64,000 bases of DNA from Telluribacter roseus. Its GTDB lineage: Bacteria; Bacteroidota; Bacteroidia; Cytophagales; Spirosomataceae. Each line of letters begins with the position of its first letter. Position 1 is the stretch's first letter. The notes beneath the pieces were generated by a model. The model saw only the letters and a list, made by a program, of their open reading frames with translations, ran no database searches and was not told the origin of the DNA. The translations under genes were made by a program, and so were the position numbers. The DNA is taken from NCBI RefSeq assembly GCF_017355915.2, contig NZ_JAFEUV020000005.1, positions 124,001 through 188,000 on the forward strand, written 5' to 3'. Below are positions 1-8,017 of this stretch, piece after piece.

Positions 1-252
1 CTTCAGCCTCCGGAATATACCTGCCCTTGAGAGTACCTTATCAATACGTGCACCCAGCAGCACATCCTGGCTACCCGGTACAACGGTGGTAGGTACTACC
101 TCTCTGAACTCCGATTCAATGCTGCCTCCGTCGCATAGCAGCAGGTGCATAGGTACTCCTTTTTTCTTGAGTAGCCTAAGCAACTGGAGCAGCAACAGCT
201 GGCTACCGGCCCGGTTGGCATCGTGACTTATAAACAGTACTTTCTTGGACAT
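1..252 (-). CDS. Glycosyltransferase family 4-like protein, N-terminal part
   Basis: The frame is open from the window edge to an ATG at 252, giving 84 residues that begin MSKKVLFISHDANRAGSQ and continue LLLLQLLRLL. A short beta strand followed by a glycine-containing turn and a leucine-rich helix is the usual start of the acceptor-binding Rossmann fold in GT-B glycosyltransferases. The catalytic C-terminal half lies outside the window, so the GT4 family is inferred from the N-terminus and from position. It is the last visible gene of the leftward polysaccharide operon, 68 bp after the acetyltransferase gene. A GGAG-like sequence (AGGAG) lies about 6 bp before the ATG. The donor and acceptor sugars cannot be read. 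Confidence 0.7.
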   Translation of the reverse strand, partial: MSKKVLFISHDANRAGSQLLLLQLLRLLKKKGVPMHLLLCDGGSIESEFREVVPTTVVPGSQDVLLGARIDKVLSRAGIFRRLK

Positions 253-320
253 TTCTCCTCTTCTTACAGGGCGCACTAACTACTATGACAAGTAGAAAGA
301 CCTACTTGTTATAAAATATA

Positions 321-980
321 CTAATAAGCTTCGTGGCTTAGCTTACCAGGTACTTTCTTGGCGGGGTTTCCGATATAGATTCCCCACTCTTCAGTATCCT
401 TGGTGATAGCGGCGGCCATACCTACCAGCGTACCCTGCGCGACATGGGTATAGTCGCGGATAGTACTGTTGACTCCAAAAAATGAATAAGATTCGATCAC
501 ACAGTGGCCCGACATCACTACGTGCGAGGTAAAGAACACGTGGTCCTTGATCTGCCCGTGGTGGCCGATGTGGTTACCGCTCCAGAGTACTACATTGTTT
601 CCAATGGTCGTAAACGGCTGAATGGTGTTGTCTTCCAGAATAAAACAGTTGTCGCCCACGACACTTTTATCCAGAATGGTGGCATGGGAACTTATGTAGG
701 AAATAAAGCTATACCCTTTGGCCTTGACTTCGTTATATATCTTCTCCCGATTGCGGTTCATGTTGCGGCCGGTCATGGGCGCAAAGAACTGGTACTCTTG
801 GGGGGGGAAAAGGGTCTCTACATCTTCAAAAGCCACCAACGGAAGTCCTCTGAATGACTCTTCCCGCAGGTACTCCCGATTGACGGTAAAGGCTACAACT
901 TCGTGTTCCGAGTCGTGCTGAAGGTAGTAGTGGGCCAGTTCGGCCGTGTCCATTATTCCGAATATGATAACTTTTGCCAT
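321..980 (-). CDS. NeuD/PglD-like sugar O- or N-acetyltransferase (left-handed beta helix)
   Basis: The 219-residue protein begins with a Rossmann-like segment (MAKVIIFGIMDTAELA). From about residue 95 it changes to hexapeptide-repeat sequence (isoleucine/valine every sixth residue, with GDNC, GNNV, GNHIGHHG and GVNST turns), and ends with GIYIGNPAKKVPG, a standard ending of left-handed beta-helix acyltransferases. The family transfers acetyl groups from acetyl-CoA to amino or hydroxyl groups of nucleotide sugars. The histidines of the GNHIGHHG turn are candidates for the catalytic base. It starts 2 bp after the WbqC gene, so the two are probably co-translated. With the DegT aminotransferase in the same operon, N-acetylation of an amino-sugar nucleotide is a reasonable inference. 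The acceptor is not shown. Confidence 0.8.
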   Translation of the reverse strand: MAKVIIFGIMDTAELAHYYLQHDSEHEVVAFTVNREYLREESFRGLPLVAFEDVETLFPPQEYQFFAPMTGRNMNRNREKIYNEVKAKGYSFISYISSHATILDKSVVGDNCFILEDNTIQPFTTIGNNVVLWSGNHIGHHGQIKDHVFFTSHVVMSGHCVIESYSFFGVNSTIRDYTHVAQGTLVGMAAAITKDTEEWGIYIGNPAKKVPGKLSHEAY

Positions 981-982
981 TC

Positions 983-1681
983 CTAGATAAGTTCGTATGC
1001 GGTTAGTAGTTCGTGTATGGTGCTTACTTCATTGAACATCAGCACGTCCAGCATGGACAGCCAAGGTACAAAGTCATTCTTGAACTGAGGGTATGTAACG
1101 GATGAAGATTTTATAAAGAATAACTCAATGCCTTCATTAGCAAACTTCTGTCTGTCGTACAGCTCCATACCGCCAATGGGATTAATGTAGCGGGTGGCTT
1201 GCTCCTGCTGACAGATGTCCAGTATACGATCCTGCGCTTTCAGGTCTGCATTAGTATAGACGGTAGAAGAGGGAACAATCTCCGTATCTATACCCAGGTA
1301 CTCATTGACCTGAATCAGGCTCTGAAGAGCCAGTTCAGAAATGGTATTGGTATCGTATTGGACTATACTCTCTATCACCGGGAATACACTCGAATAGCAA
1401 GGCGCCTTCTGGTACGACTGCTGTATGGTTTTCAGTAGCTTCTTGCGCCATTGAGCATCATCCGCCAGTGTTACTTCATGGATTAGTTTATTCTGGCTAG
1501 CATCTTTCAAAGGAATGGTAAACAAGTGCGCTTTACCACCTACCAGGATGTTGTTCCGGTTGATCCAGCCCCGGTTGATGTAGTTGACATCATCATACAT
1601 CACAAACTTATCAACTGCTTTGATGAGTTGATAATACCCGATGTAGGGTAAAAAGTAAGGCTGCATGATGGCTATGGTCAT
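983..1681 (-). CDS. WbqC family protein
   Basis: The 232-residue protein starts MTIAIMQPYFLPYIGYYQLI, the diagnostic N-terminus of the WbqC family, followed by YDDVNYINRGWINRN and a middle GGKAHLF segment. WbqC proteins recur in O-antigen and capsule loci and are thought to act on amino-sugar nucleotides, possibly as acyl or amino-acid transferases; the chemistry is not established. No signal peptide or membrane segment is visible, so it is cytoplasmic. It lies between the membrane protein gene (35 bp away) and the acetyltransferase gene (1 bp gap) in a single leftward operon. The neighbouring DegT aminotransferase supports work on a 4-amino-4,6-dideoxy sugar, but this is inference. Confidence 0.85.
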   Translation of the reverse strand: MTIAIMQPYFLPYIGYYQLIKAVDKFVMYDDVNYINRGWINRNNILVGGKAHLFTIPLKDASQNKLIHEVTLADDAQWRKKLLKTIQQSYQKAPCYSSVFPVIESIVQYDTNTISELALQSLIQVNEYLGIDTEIVPSSTVYTNADLKAQDRILDICQQEQATRYINPIGGMELYDRQKFANEGIELFFIKSSSVTYPQFKNDFVPWLSMLDVLMFNEVSTIHELLTAYELI

Positions 1682-1716
1682 AGTATGTCCGATTAGTTAG
1701 GTAATAGGTAAGCTGG

Positions 1717-3747
1717 CTACTTAAGCTTACGCAGGTAATAATCTTCTCCTTTGACAATCAAGTCTGTCATCGTGGTGTCTGATCCCAATCTGATATCGCC
1801 CGGCTGTGGCTTGATAACACTCTTCGCAAAAAACAGATAATCAGCCTCGGGGGGAATGGGTTGAACGCCCTTCTCAAAAGGATTGATCGTAATCAATCGG
1901 CGAGTCAGCTTCTCTCCATAGAGAGGGTACTCAAAGTCGTCGTTGATGGTACCTAAGGCTACGGTAGCATCCTGAGGTACGATGGAGTCATAGGCAAGGT
2001 AGGCGGGTGTAATGTCAGGACGCGCAAAGGTCATAAAGCGAATGCGCTCCGCTGTAAACGCCGACTCGTACCCATACGCCGAAAAGGGTAGTGCACGTGT
2101 GTTGAGAAACACCGACATCAGTGCCGATATTGAGCCCAGTACCACGATCAGCCCGATATACCCCTTCCATAGCCAGCGGTGTGGCTTGAGTATTGATAAC
2201 CGGTGGTGCGTGAAAAGGAGCACTAAGAACAGGACTCCAAAGAGACCCGTCTCGATAAAGTACCTGCCTTTGAATGGGTCGTAGGGAGCCGAGTAGGAAA
2301 TGGCTATAAAATGTAAGACAATAGCCAGTGCCAGGAACCAGTGGGGCCGCGACCAGATGATCCTGAAAAAGACCAGCAGTACCAGTGGGAGGGTCAGGGC
2401 AAACCCGAACACGCCCCAGTAGGGATTGGCATTATAAAACTCAAACCGGCGCTGGAAAGCAAAGGGAACAATAGAGAAATCAGTCTCCTCGTCCAGTCGC
2501 ATATGCAGTTTGTCTTCCAGCATCACGATCGGCTTCCTTACCAGCGTATTGAGTTCGTAGCCCCACTGCGCGTTACGGATACCATCCAGGTTGAAGAAGT
2601 CGTAACTGTACCGGACTACATTGCGGCTGCCCTGTTCAAACAGGTTACGCAAAGTACCTGCCCGTTCTACGGACTGGTGCTTCAACGCTGTAGGAGGACC
2701 AATCGGGTGACCAAATACCTGGATGTTGCGGATATAGCCGGTAGGCAGGGTATAGATGAGCATGGCAACTACTATAGCCACACCCAACCGCCAGACCCGG
2801 TTAAAGAAGGTCTTAAAATCCTGCGCAATGAACACCGTGTACAGCATCACCGCAAACACCGAGGGGAGCAGCAGCGTAAAGGTGATCTTATGCCCATATA
2901 CGACACCAAAGGCCAGGCCAGCCAGGTACAGATACTTGTTCTGACGGGTAGCGTGGTACGAAAACAGGAAGTACAGCAGGCAGCTCAGGTAAGCGGTAAG
3001 TACTATATCCGTCTCGGTGGTAATGGCCTGCATCAGGAAGTCGAGGAACATGCTGTACGCCAGGGCACAGAAAATACTCGCCGAGAGGTTACGGCTGATC
3101 CGCTGACTAATCCCGAAAATAGAAATGATACTGATCCAGTAGGCAGAATGATGAATTAGCTTCATGGCATTCTCGATCTTACCACTGATGAGGTAGGTAT
3201 ATATCTGTATGGCCGTAACACTCTTGGGATAGGTGTCCATGTTCCAGTTAGTACCTCCAAAGTGCGCCATGGTACCATGCTGGATGTAGCGGATCACCCG
3301 GTTGAGGTGGCCCGTCATACTATCCCACTCATTGGGCACTGTGAACAGGACCAGCAGCAGATTGGTAACCGCAATGATCCCCAACGTGCCGAGCATGGTT
3401 ATGAACAGAAACTTCAGGTAGGGGGTAAGATCCCGCATCCAGTTTTTTAGCGTCTGTATACGGTCACGAAACAGGGACCTGACAGAGTAGGCTGGGGGAG
3501 CAGGTACCAAACGAGGCCACACCAGATTATAGATGGCCAGCGCTATAAATACGCCAATGATCCAGGCCCAGGGAGTAGCGGTCAGATGCAGACCTGAAAG
3601 TATGAAACCTGTAGGTATAATGCACCCTACAAAAAAAAGAAAGGAAACAATGATCCACTCCGTTAAAGAGGAGTCAGCGACCTTTTTTGCAGTAAATCCA
3701 ACACCAATTACAAACGCAAGAAATGAAATCCAATAAAGTATGGCCAT
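1717..3747 (-). CDS. Polytopic membrane protein, GT39/PMT-like (putative glycosyltransferase)
   Basis: The 676-residue protein has about ten or more hydrophobic helices through residue 560 and a soluble C-terminal tail of roughly 100 residues. The first large loop after TM4 has the acidic and tryptophan-rich pattern NEWDSMTGHLNRVIRY, which resembles the periplasmic loop of GT-C enzymes that use polyprenyl-phosphate sugars. The WDS acidic residue would be the candidate catalytic aspartate. It starts 9 bp after the aminotransferase gene in the polysaccharide operon. A role in adding a sugar to a lipid-linked or surface glycan in the periplasm fits this context. It could also be a structural membrane protein of the locus, because no conserved family signature beyond topology is certain. 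Confidence 0.6.
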   Translation of the reverse strand: MAILYWISFLAFVIGVGFTAKKVADSSLTEWIIVSFLFFVGCIIPTGFILSGLHLTATPWAWIIGVFIALAIYNLVWPRLVPAPPAYSVRSLFRDRIQTLKNWMRDLTPYLKFLFITMLGTLGIIAVTNLLLVLFTVPNEWDSMTGHLNRVIRYIQHGTMAHFGGTNWNMDTYPKSVTAIQIYTYLISGKIENAMKLIHHSAYWISIISIFGISQRISRNLSASIFCALAYSMFLDFLMQAITTETDIVLTAYLSCLLYFLFSYHATRQNKYLYLAGLAFGVVYGHKITFTLLLPSVFAVMLYTVFIAQDFKTFFNRVWRLGVAIVVAMLIYTLPTGYIRNIQVFGHPIGPPTALKHQSVERAGTLRNLFEQGSRNVVRYSYDFFNLDGIRNAQWGYELNTLVRKPIVMLEDKLHMRLDEETDFSIVPFAFQRRFEFYNANPYWGVFGFALTLPLVLLVFFRIIWSRPHWFLALAIVLHFIAISYSAPYDPFKGRYFIETGLFGVLFLVLLFTHHRLSILKPHRWLWKGYIGLIVVLGSISALMSVFLNTRALPFSAYGYESAFTAERIRFMTFARPDITPAYLAYDSIVPQDATVALGTINDDFEYPLYGEKLTRRLITINPFEKGVQPIPPEADYLFFAKSVIKPQPGDIRLGSDTTMTDLIVKGEDYYLRKLK

Positions 3748-3756
3748 GACGGGGGG

Positions 3757-4833
3757 TCACAGGTTTTTGTTGATGATCTTACTTATACGTTCTATGTCAT
3801 CCTGAGGCAGGCCAACGTACAACGGTAAGCTTAGAACACGCACAGATATATCTTCGGATACCGGGCAGGCGTATGTACGTGGCATAAAGGACAGGGAATT
3901 CAGCGAAGGATAAAAGTACCGGCGTGGTATGATATCTTCGGCTACCAGGGCTGCCTGCACCTTCTTGAGTACCGCTTCGGACTGGAACACTACCGGATAG
4001 TACGCATAGTTGTACTCAATGTCCTGGCTTAGCTCAGGTTTGAACAGTAAGTCCCAGTTGAGTAGCTTGTCATACAACTCAAACACCTCCTTACGAGCCT
4101 GAATAATAGCAGGTACATGGGGAAGATTACAAAGCCCCATAGCCGCGTGGAATTCGGAGTTCTTTCCGTTAATACCCGCGAAACGGTACTCTTCATCGCC
4201 TCGGTGTCCAAAGTGACGCAGCAGGTGTAGCTCTTCGTGCAGCTCCGGTATATTGGAGATAATAGCTCCTCCTTCGATAGAGTGGAATACCTTGGTCGCG
4301 TGGAAGCTGCATGTACTTACATCCCCATAGGAGAACAGAGAGCGGCCTTTATAGGTCACACCAAAGGCATGCGCGCCATCATAGATCACGCGCAGGTTAT
4401 ACTTTTGGGCAATGGCTTCTATCTTTTCAACATCGCACGGATTCCCATAGACGTGCGTAGCCATGATGGCGGTAGTCTGTGGAGTGATGGCCTGCTCGAT
4501 AAGGTCAGCGTTGATATTGAAGGTCAACGGATCTATATCAACAAAAACCGGCGTGCAGTTTTCCCAGATGATGGAGTTGGTCGTTGCACAGTAGGAAAAT
4601 GGAGTCGTGATTACATCTCCGGATATTCTCAGAGCTTTGAGAGCTATCTGCAGAACTACCGTACCATTGGTACAGAAGTAGAGATGCTGTACATCCAGAA
4701 ACTCCTTAAGTTGCTTTTCGAGCTCCTGCAGTAAAGGGCCATTATTTGTCAGTTGTACCCTATCCCATATTTCATGGATGTATTGTATGTATTCGGCCTT
4801 ATCTGGGAGAAAGGTCTTAGTGACATTAATCAT
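3757..4833 (-). CDS. DegT/DnrJ/EryC1/StrS-family PLP-dependent sugar aminotransferase
   Basis: The 358-residue enzyme has the family's cofactor pattern: CTNGTVVLQIAL near residue 55, the SYCATTNSI segment, YDGAHAFG with the PLP-nitrogen aspartate, and SFHATKVFH with the Schiff-base lysine near residue 183, then EGGAII. These enzymes transfer an amino group from glutamate to a 3- or 4-keto sugar nucleotide. The FHATKVFH form is common in VioA/FdtB-like transaminases, so a dTDP-4-amino-4,6-dideoxyhexose is a plausible product. Its ATG lies within the end of the ABC ATPase gene (8 bp overlap, ATGATTAA), showing translational coupling. The WbqC and acetyltransferase genes downstream would further modify the amino sugar. 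Confidence 0.9.
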   Translation of the reverse strand: MINVTKTFLPDKAEYIQYIHEIWDRVQLTNNGPLLQELEKQLKEFLDVQHLYFCTNGTVVLQIALKALRISGDVITTPFSYCATTNSIIWENCTPVFVDIDPLTFNINADLIEQAITPQTTAIMATHVYGNPCDVEKIEAIAQKYNLRVIYDGAHAFGVTYKGRSLFSYGDVSTCSFHATKVFHSIEGGAIISNIPELHEELHLLRHFGHRGDEEYRFAGINGKNSEFHAAMGLCNLPHVPAIIQARKEVFELYDKLLNWDLLFKPELSQDIEYNYAYYPVVFQSEAVLKKVQAALVAEDIIPRRYFYPSLNSLSFMPRTYACPVSEDISVRVLSLPLYVGLPQDDIERISKIINKNL

Positions 4834-6082
4834 TCACTACGGGTTCTGTTTGACGAATAGAAAAGTTAAGTTGAGGACGAATAAAGCCAGGCCACTTGCC
4901 GTACCAGGTTACCCCTTCGCGGTAATCTTCCACGTCGAAGCTCAGAGCTTCTTCCATGTTGTAGACTACGGTGCTGGTATCCTTCACGATCATCATAGAT
5001 ACCACGTAGGAACCATCATTAAGGAAGTGCCCGGGTATTTCGCAACTGCCCGTTACCAGCCCTTTCGCAAAGTTTTGTGAGGTAGTACCTACATTGAAGA
5101 TACACTCGCCAGTGTAGGAGTACAGGTGCATGCTCAGGTTGAGGTTGGCCTCTTCTTCCAGATTCCAGAATTCAAACTGAAACTGCATGGGTGTACGTAC
5201 ATCGATATGCATCAGGTTGTCCTGGTATTCCGGAATCAGCTTGAAGCTTTTGATTCGGACCTGATCGTTGCCCGGTGCTTCGTTGAGGCTTTCCCACTGG
5301 CGCTCCAGGTTTTTCTGTGATATCTTGCTGAGGTAGGTAGTTACGATGTGTGTCGTATCGCCCTGATCCACCAGGGTACCTTTTTCGAAGAAGAAGGCTT
5401 TGTTACAGAGCGCCTGTACCGCCACCAGGTTGTGGCTTACAAACAGGATCGTGCGGCCACTGTCCGATACATCCCTCATTTTGCCGAGGCACTTTTTCTG
5501 GAATTCGGCATCCCCTACGGCCAGTACCTCATCGATGATCAGGATCTCGGGTTCCAGGTGGGCCGCAATGGCAAAGCCCAGGCGGACGTACATACCCGAA
5601 GAGTACCTTTTAACAGGAGTGTCCAGAAATTTTTCAACACCGGCAAAGTCTACTATGGCGTCAAAGGATCTCCGGATTTCATCCTTATTCATTCCAAGGA
5701 TAGCACCATTGAGAAAAATGTTCTCACGGCCGGTCAGTTCAGGATGGAAACCCGTACCTACCTCCAGAAGGCTGGCTACTCTACCGCTGATCTTTACCTG
5801 TCCGGTGGTAGGGTTGGTAATACGGCTTAATATCTTCAGAAGGGTGGATTTTCCGGCACCGTTATGTCCGACTATACCTACGCGGTCTCCCTGCTGAATC
5901 GAAAAGTTAACATCGCGTAGTGCCCAGAACTCCTCTTTACCCTTGCTGTTTTCCTCTTTGTTAGGTTTGAAAATACTATCAAATGTGTCTGACACCAAGT
6001 CACGGATACTGTTCGAGCGTTTTGAGCTCTTGTGATCTATGATGTATTTCTTACTAATATTTTCGGCAGTAATTACAGACAT
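4826..6082 (-). CDS. Polysaccharide ABC transporter ATP-binding protein (Wzt-like) with C-terminal glycan-binding domain
   Basis: The 418-residue protein has Walker A GHNGAGKST near residue 73, the signature YSSGMYVRLGFA and Walker B ILIIDEVLAVGDAEFQKK, all typical of O-antigen/teichoic acid export ATPases. Residues about 265-410 form an additional beta-rich domain (for example IDVRTPMQFQFEFWN and GSYVVSMMIV), matching Wzt C-terminal domains that recognise the non-reducing end of the glycan. It pairs with the permease encoded 17 bp upstream. The gene overlaps the aminotransferase gene by 8 bp. The complex would move undecaprenyl-linked polysaccharide to the periplasm. A C-terminal binding domain suggests that export depends on a specific terminal modification, which is inference. 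Confidence 0.93.
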   Translation of the reverse strand: MSVITAENISKKYIIDHKSSKRSNSIRDLVSDTFDSIFKPNKEENSKGKEEFWALRDVNFSIQQGDRVGIVGHNGAGKSTLLKILSRITNPTTGQVKISGRVASLLEVGTGFHPELTGRENIFLNGAILGMNKDEIRRSFDAIVDFAGVEKFLDTPVKRYSSGMYVRLGFAIAAHLEPEILIIDEVLAVGDAEFQKKCLGKMRDVSDSGRTILFVSHNLVAVQALCNKAFFFEKGTLVDQGDTTHIVTTYLSKISQKNLERQWESLNEAPGNDQVRIKSFKLIPEYQDNLMHIDVRTPMQFQFEFWNLEEEANLNLSMHLYSYTGECIFNVGTTSQNFAKGLVTGSCEIPGHFLNDGSYVVSMMIVKDTSTVVYNMEEALSFDVEDYREGVTWYGKWPGFIRPQLNFSIRQTEPVVND

Positions 6083-6099
6083 GCTAATGGATGTGGTTT

Positions 6100-6927
6100 C
6101 TATATGTGGTCAACGAATGTATTTTCCTTTTTACGAAAGTACATAACCGATATGGACAAAGCTATCAGAGAAACAATAATAGTAGAATACAAACTGGCTG
6201 GATTGAAGAAGGCCTGGTCACCCAGTAAACACCAGCGGAACCCATCAATAATACCAACCAGCGGGTTCAGATTGTAGTACTTATACCACCAGGAGTCTTC
6301 AACCAGTCGGCTGCTGTAAGCAATAGGGCATACATAAAAACCAATCTGAATGATGAAGGGGACCAGTTGACCTATATCTCTGAACCTAACATTAACTACT
6401 GCAAAGAATAAGCCAAAGCCCAGCGAAGTCATAAATGTCAGGAAGATAAATAGCGGCATAAAGACAATCTGCCAGCCCGGTGCATACTGGTACCATACGC
6501 AAAGGATGATAAACAGTACCAGTGATATCAGAAAATCTATAAAACCAACAGCTACTGCACTCAACGGCATGATCAGCCGGGGAAAGTATACCTTCGTGAC
6601 CAGATTAGAGTTAAGCGTAATGCTACTGCTTATCTGCGAAAAAGTATTTGCAAAGAACAGCCAGATGGTAAGTCCACCCAGTACCATGAGTGGGTAGGGG
6701 ACCCCTGGATCAGGTCTGAGCTTGGCTACAAAACTGAACACAAACACCATTATAAGCATGGTCATCAAAGGGCGTACAACGCTCCATGCCATACCTAGTA
6801 ATGTCTGCTTATACCGTACTGATATATCCCTTTTGGAAAGGATCCACAGGAGTTGCTTGTTTCTCCACAGATCCTTCCAATAATCTTTTTCTGATCCGTC
6901 AGCCTTTATCGTTACTGAATGAGACAT
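6100..6927 (-). CDS. Polysaccharide ABC transporter permease (Wzm-like, ABC-2 type)
   Basis: The 275-residue protein has a cytoplasmic N-terminal part with KRDISVRYKQTLLGMAWSV, the coupling-helix signature of ABC-2 polysaccharide permeases. Six hydrophobic segments follow, with PLMVLGGLTIWLFF in the second and RFRDIGQLVPF in the conserved mid-loop. The end, YFRKKENTFVDHI, is short and cytoplasmic. It is the partner of the ATPase encoded immediately downstream (17 bp gap) and follows the Wzz-like gene by 10 bp. It forms the inner-membrane channel for lipid-linked glycan export. The substrate cannot be deduced from the sequence. Confidence 0.93.
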   Translation of the reverse strand: MSHSVTIKADGSEKDYWKDLWRNKQLLWILSKRDISVRYKQTLLGMAWSVVRPLMTMLIMVFVFSFVAKLRPDPGVPYPLMVLGGLTIWLFFANTFSQISSSITLNSNLVTKVYFPRLIMPLSAVAVGFIDFLISLVLFIILCVWYQYAPGWQIVFMPLFIFLTFMTSLGFGLFFAVVNVRFRDIGQLVPFIIQIGFYVCPIAYSSRLVEDSWWYKYYNLNPLVGIIDGFRWCLLGDQAFFNPASLYSTIIVSLIALSISVMYFRKKENTFVDHI

Positions 6928-6937
6928 AAGTTATAGG

Positions 6938-8011
6938 TTAGACGCGTGGATCTGCCATAACGTTGGCATAGACATCCTTGATGTAAATAAAGAATAAACC
7001 AAATACAAAGCCAATGAGCAGACCGACTTTCATGCGCTGGCCGGTGTCGATGTTCATGTCCAGCGGGCTTTTAACGGGTTCAATGATTGTAAACAGTGGT
7101 GCCTCTCTGATCAGCGAAACCCGGGTATTCTCCACGTTTCTCATGGTCTCCATGTAGAGTCCCTGGATGAAGGTCGTATTACGTTCCAGCTTGTTGACCG
7201 ATACTTTTCCTTCAGGTACTACGATCTGAGTACTATAATCCATTTCGCGAGCCAGTCGAGCCTCTGTACGTCCCAGAATCACCGCCAGAGAGTCCGCACG
7301 TCTTTGTAATAGCCGAAGCGTTTTACGGGTCTTGAAGGTCTGGTTTTCGGTATAGACTTCCTCTACTGTTTCCAGAAGCGTATTGGCCCAGGTTTTGGCC
7401 AGCGTGGAGTTCTGAGAATTGGTTGTAAGCTGTGTAAACGACGACTTGCGATCAAGGGAAGCTACGGTGGTTGCTCCTTTGGTCCGTTCTACAATCTGGT
7501 TTAGTACCAGTCTTTCCTGAAGTGAAAGCTTTTCCAGGTCATTGGTCGTAAAACGAAAGTTGATCAGATCTTTGGCTTCTGCTTCTTCCCAGTCTTTCTT
7601 GATACCACTTGAATCAATGTAGAAGTTGGCGAAGAGTATTTTTTGACCATACACATCAACTTCCTTCATCAGGGCTCTTTCAATTACAGGCCTTGAGGTA
7701 ACAAAGTAAAAGAAGTTTTCGCCGGTAAAGATATTCGCATCGGGTGCTCCACCACCAAGTCCCAACAATCCAGCCATTTCATTGGCAGGGCCTGAACTTC
7801 CACCTCCAAGATTGAAAACTACAGTAGCTTCGTACGTGGCAGGCTTCTTCATGTAGATATCTAGTACATATCCTATACCTGCCCCTAGCACAATGAAAAG
7901 TAGCAAGATCTTCCAATTGCGGAGAAGGGTATTTTTGAAGGCTACTACCTTCAAGACTATCTCCTTGGGCGAGATCTGATCTTCAGGAACTGTCTGGATT
8001 ACTTGTGACAT
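6938..8011 (-). CDS. Wzz/GumC-type chain-length determinant protein without kinase domain
   Basis: The 357-residue protein has two membrane helices, at about residues 33-51 and 327-345, flanking a large periplasmic segment with helical, charged sequence (RRADSLAVILGRTEARLARE). A glycine-rich loop, GGGSSGPANEMAGLLGLGGG, follows the first TM region. The proline-bearing segment before the second helix (IEPVKSPLDMN) is the Wzz hallmark. There is no Walker motif or tyrosine-rich tail, so it is a plain polysaccharide co-polymerase and not a BY-kinase fusion. It lies 6 bp downstream of the SLBB gene and 10 bp upstream of the permease gene. It should set glycan length and link inner-membrane export to the outer-membrane channel. 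Confidence 0.88.
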   Translation of the reverse strand: MSQVIQTVPEDQISPKEIVLKVVAFKNTLLRNWKILLLFIVLGAGIGYVLDIYMKKPATYEATVVFNLGGGSSGPANEMAGLLGLGGGAPDANIFTGENFFYFVTSRPVIERALMKEVDVYGQKILFANFYIDSSGIKKDWEEAEAKDLINFRFTTNDLEKLSLQERLVLNQIVERTKGATTVASLDRKSSFTQLTTNSQNSTLAKTWANTLLETVEEVYTENQTFKTRKTLRLLQRRADSLAVILGRTEARLAREMDYSTQIVVPEGKVSVNKLERNTTFIQGLYMETMRNVENTRVSLIREAPLFTIIEPVKSPLDMNIDTGQRMKVGLLIGFVFGLFFIYIKDVYANVMADPRV

Positions 8012-8017
8012 AAATTC

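Noticed and set aside
2341-3159. Open frame of 272 codons opposite to the membrane glycosyltransferase-like gene
   Set aside because: It has Gln/His/Arg-rich composition of antisense shadow frames and no domain; the minus-strand frame has clear membrane helices and operon spacing.
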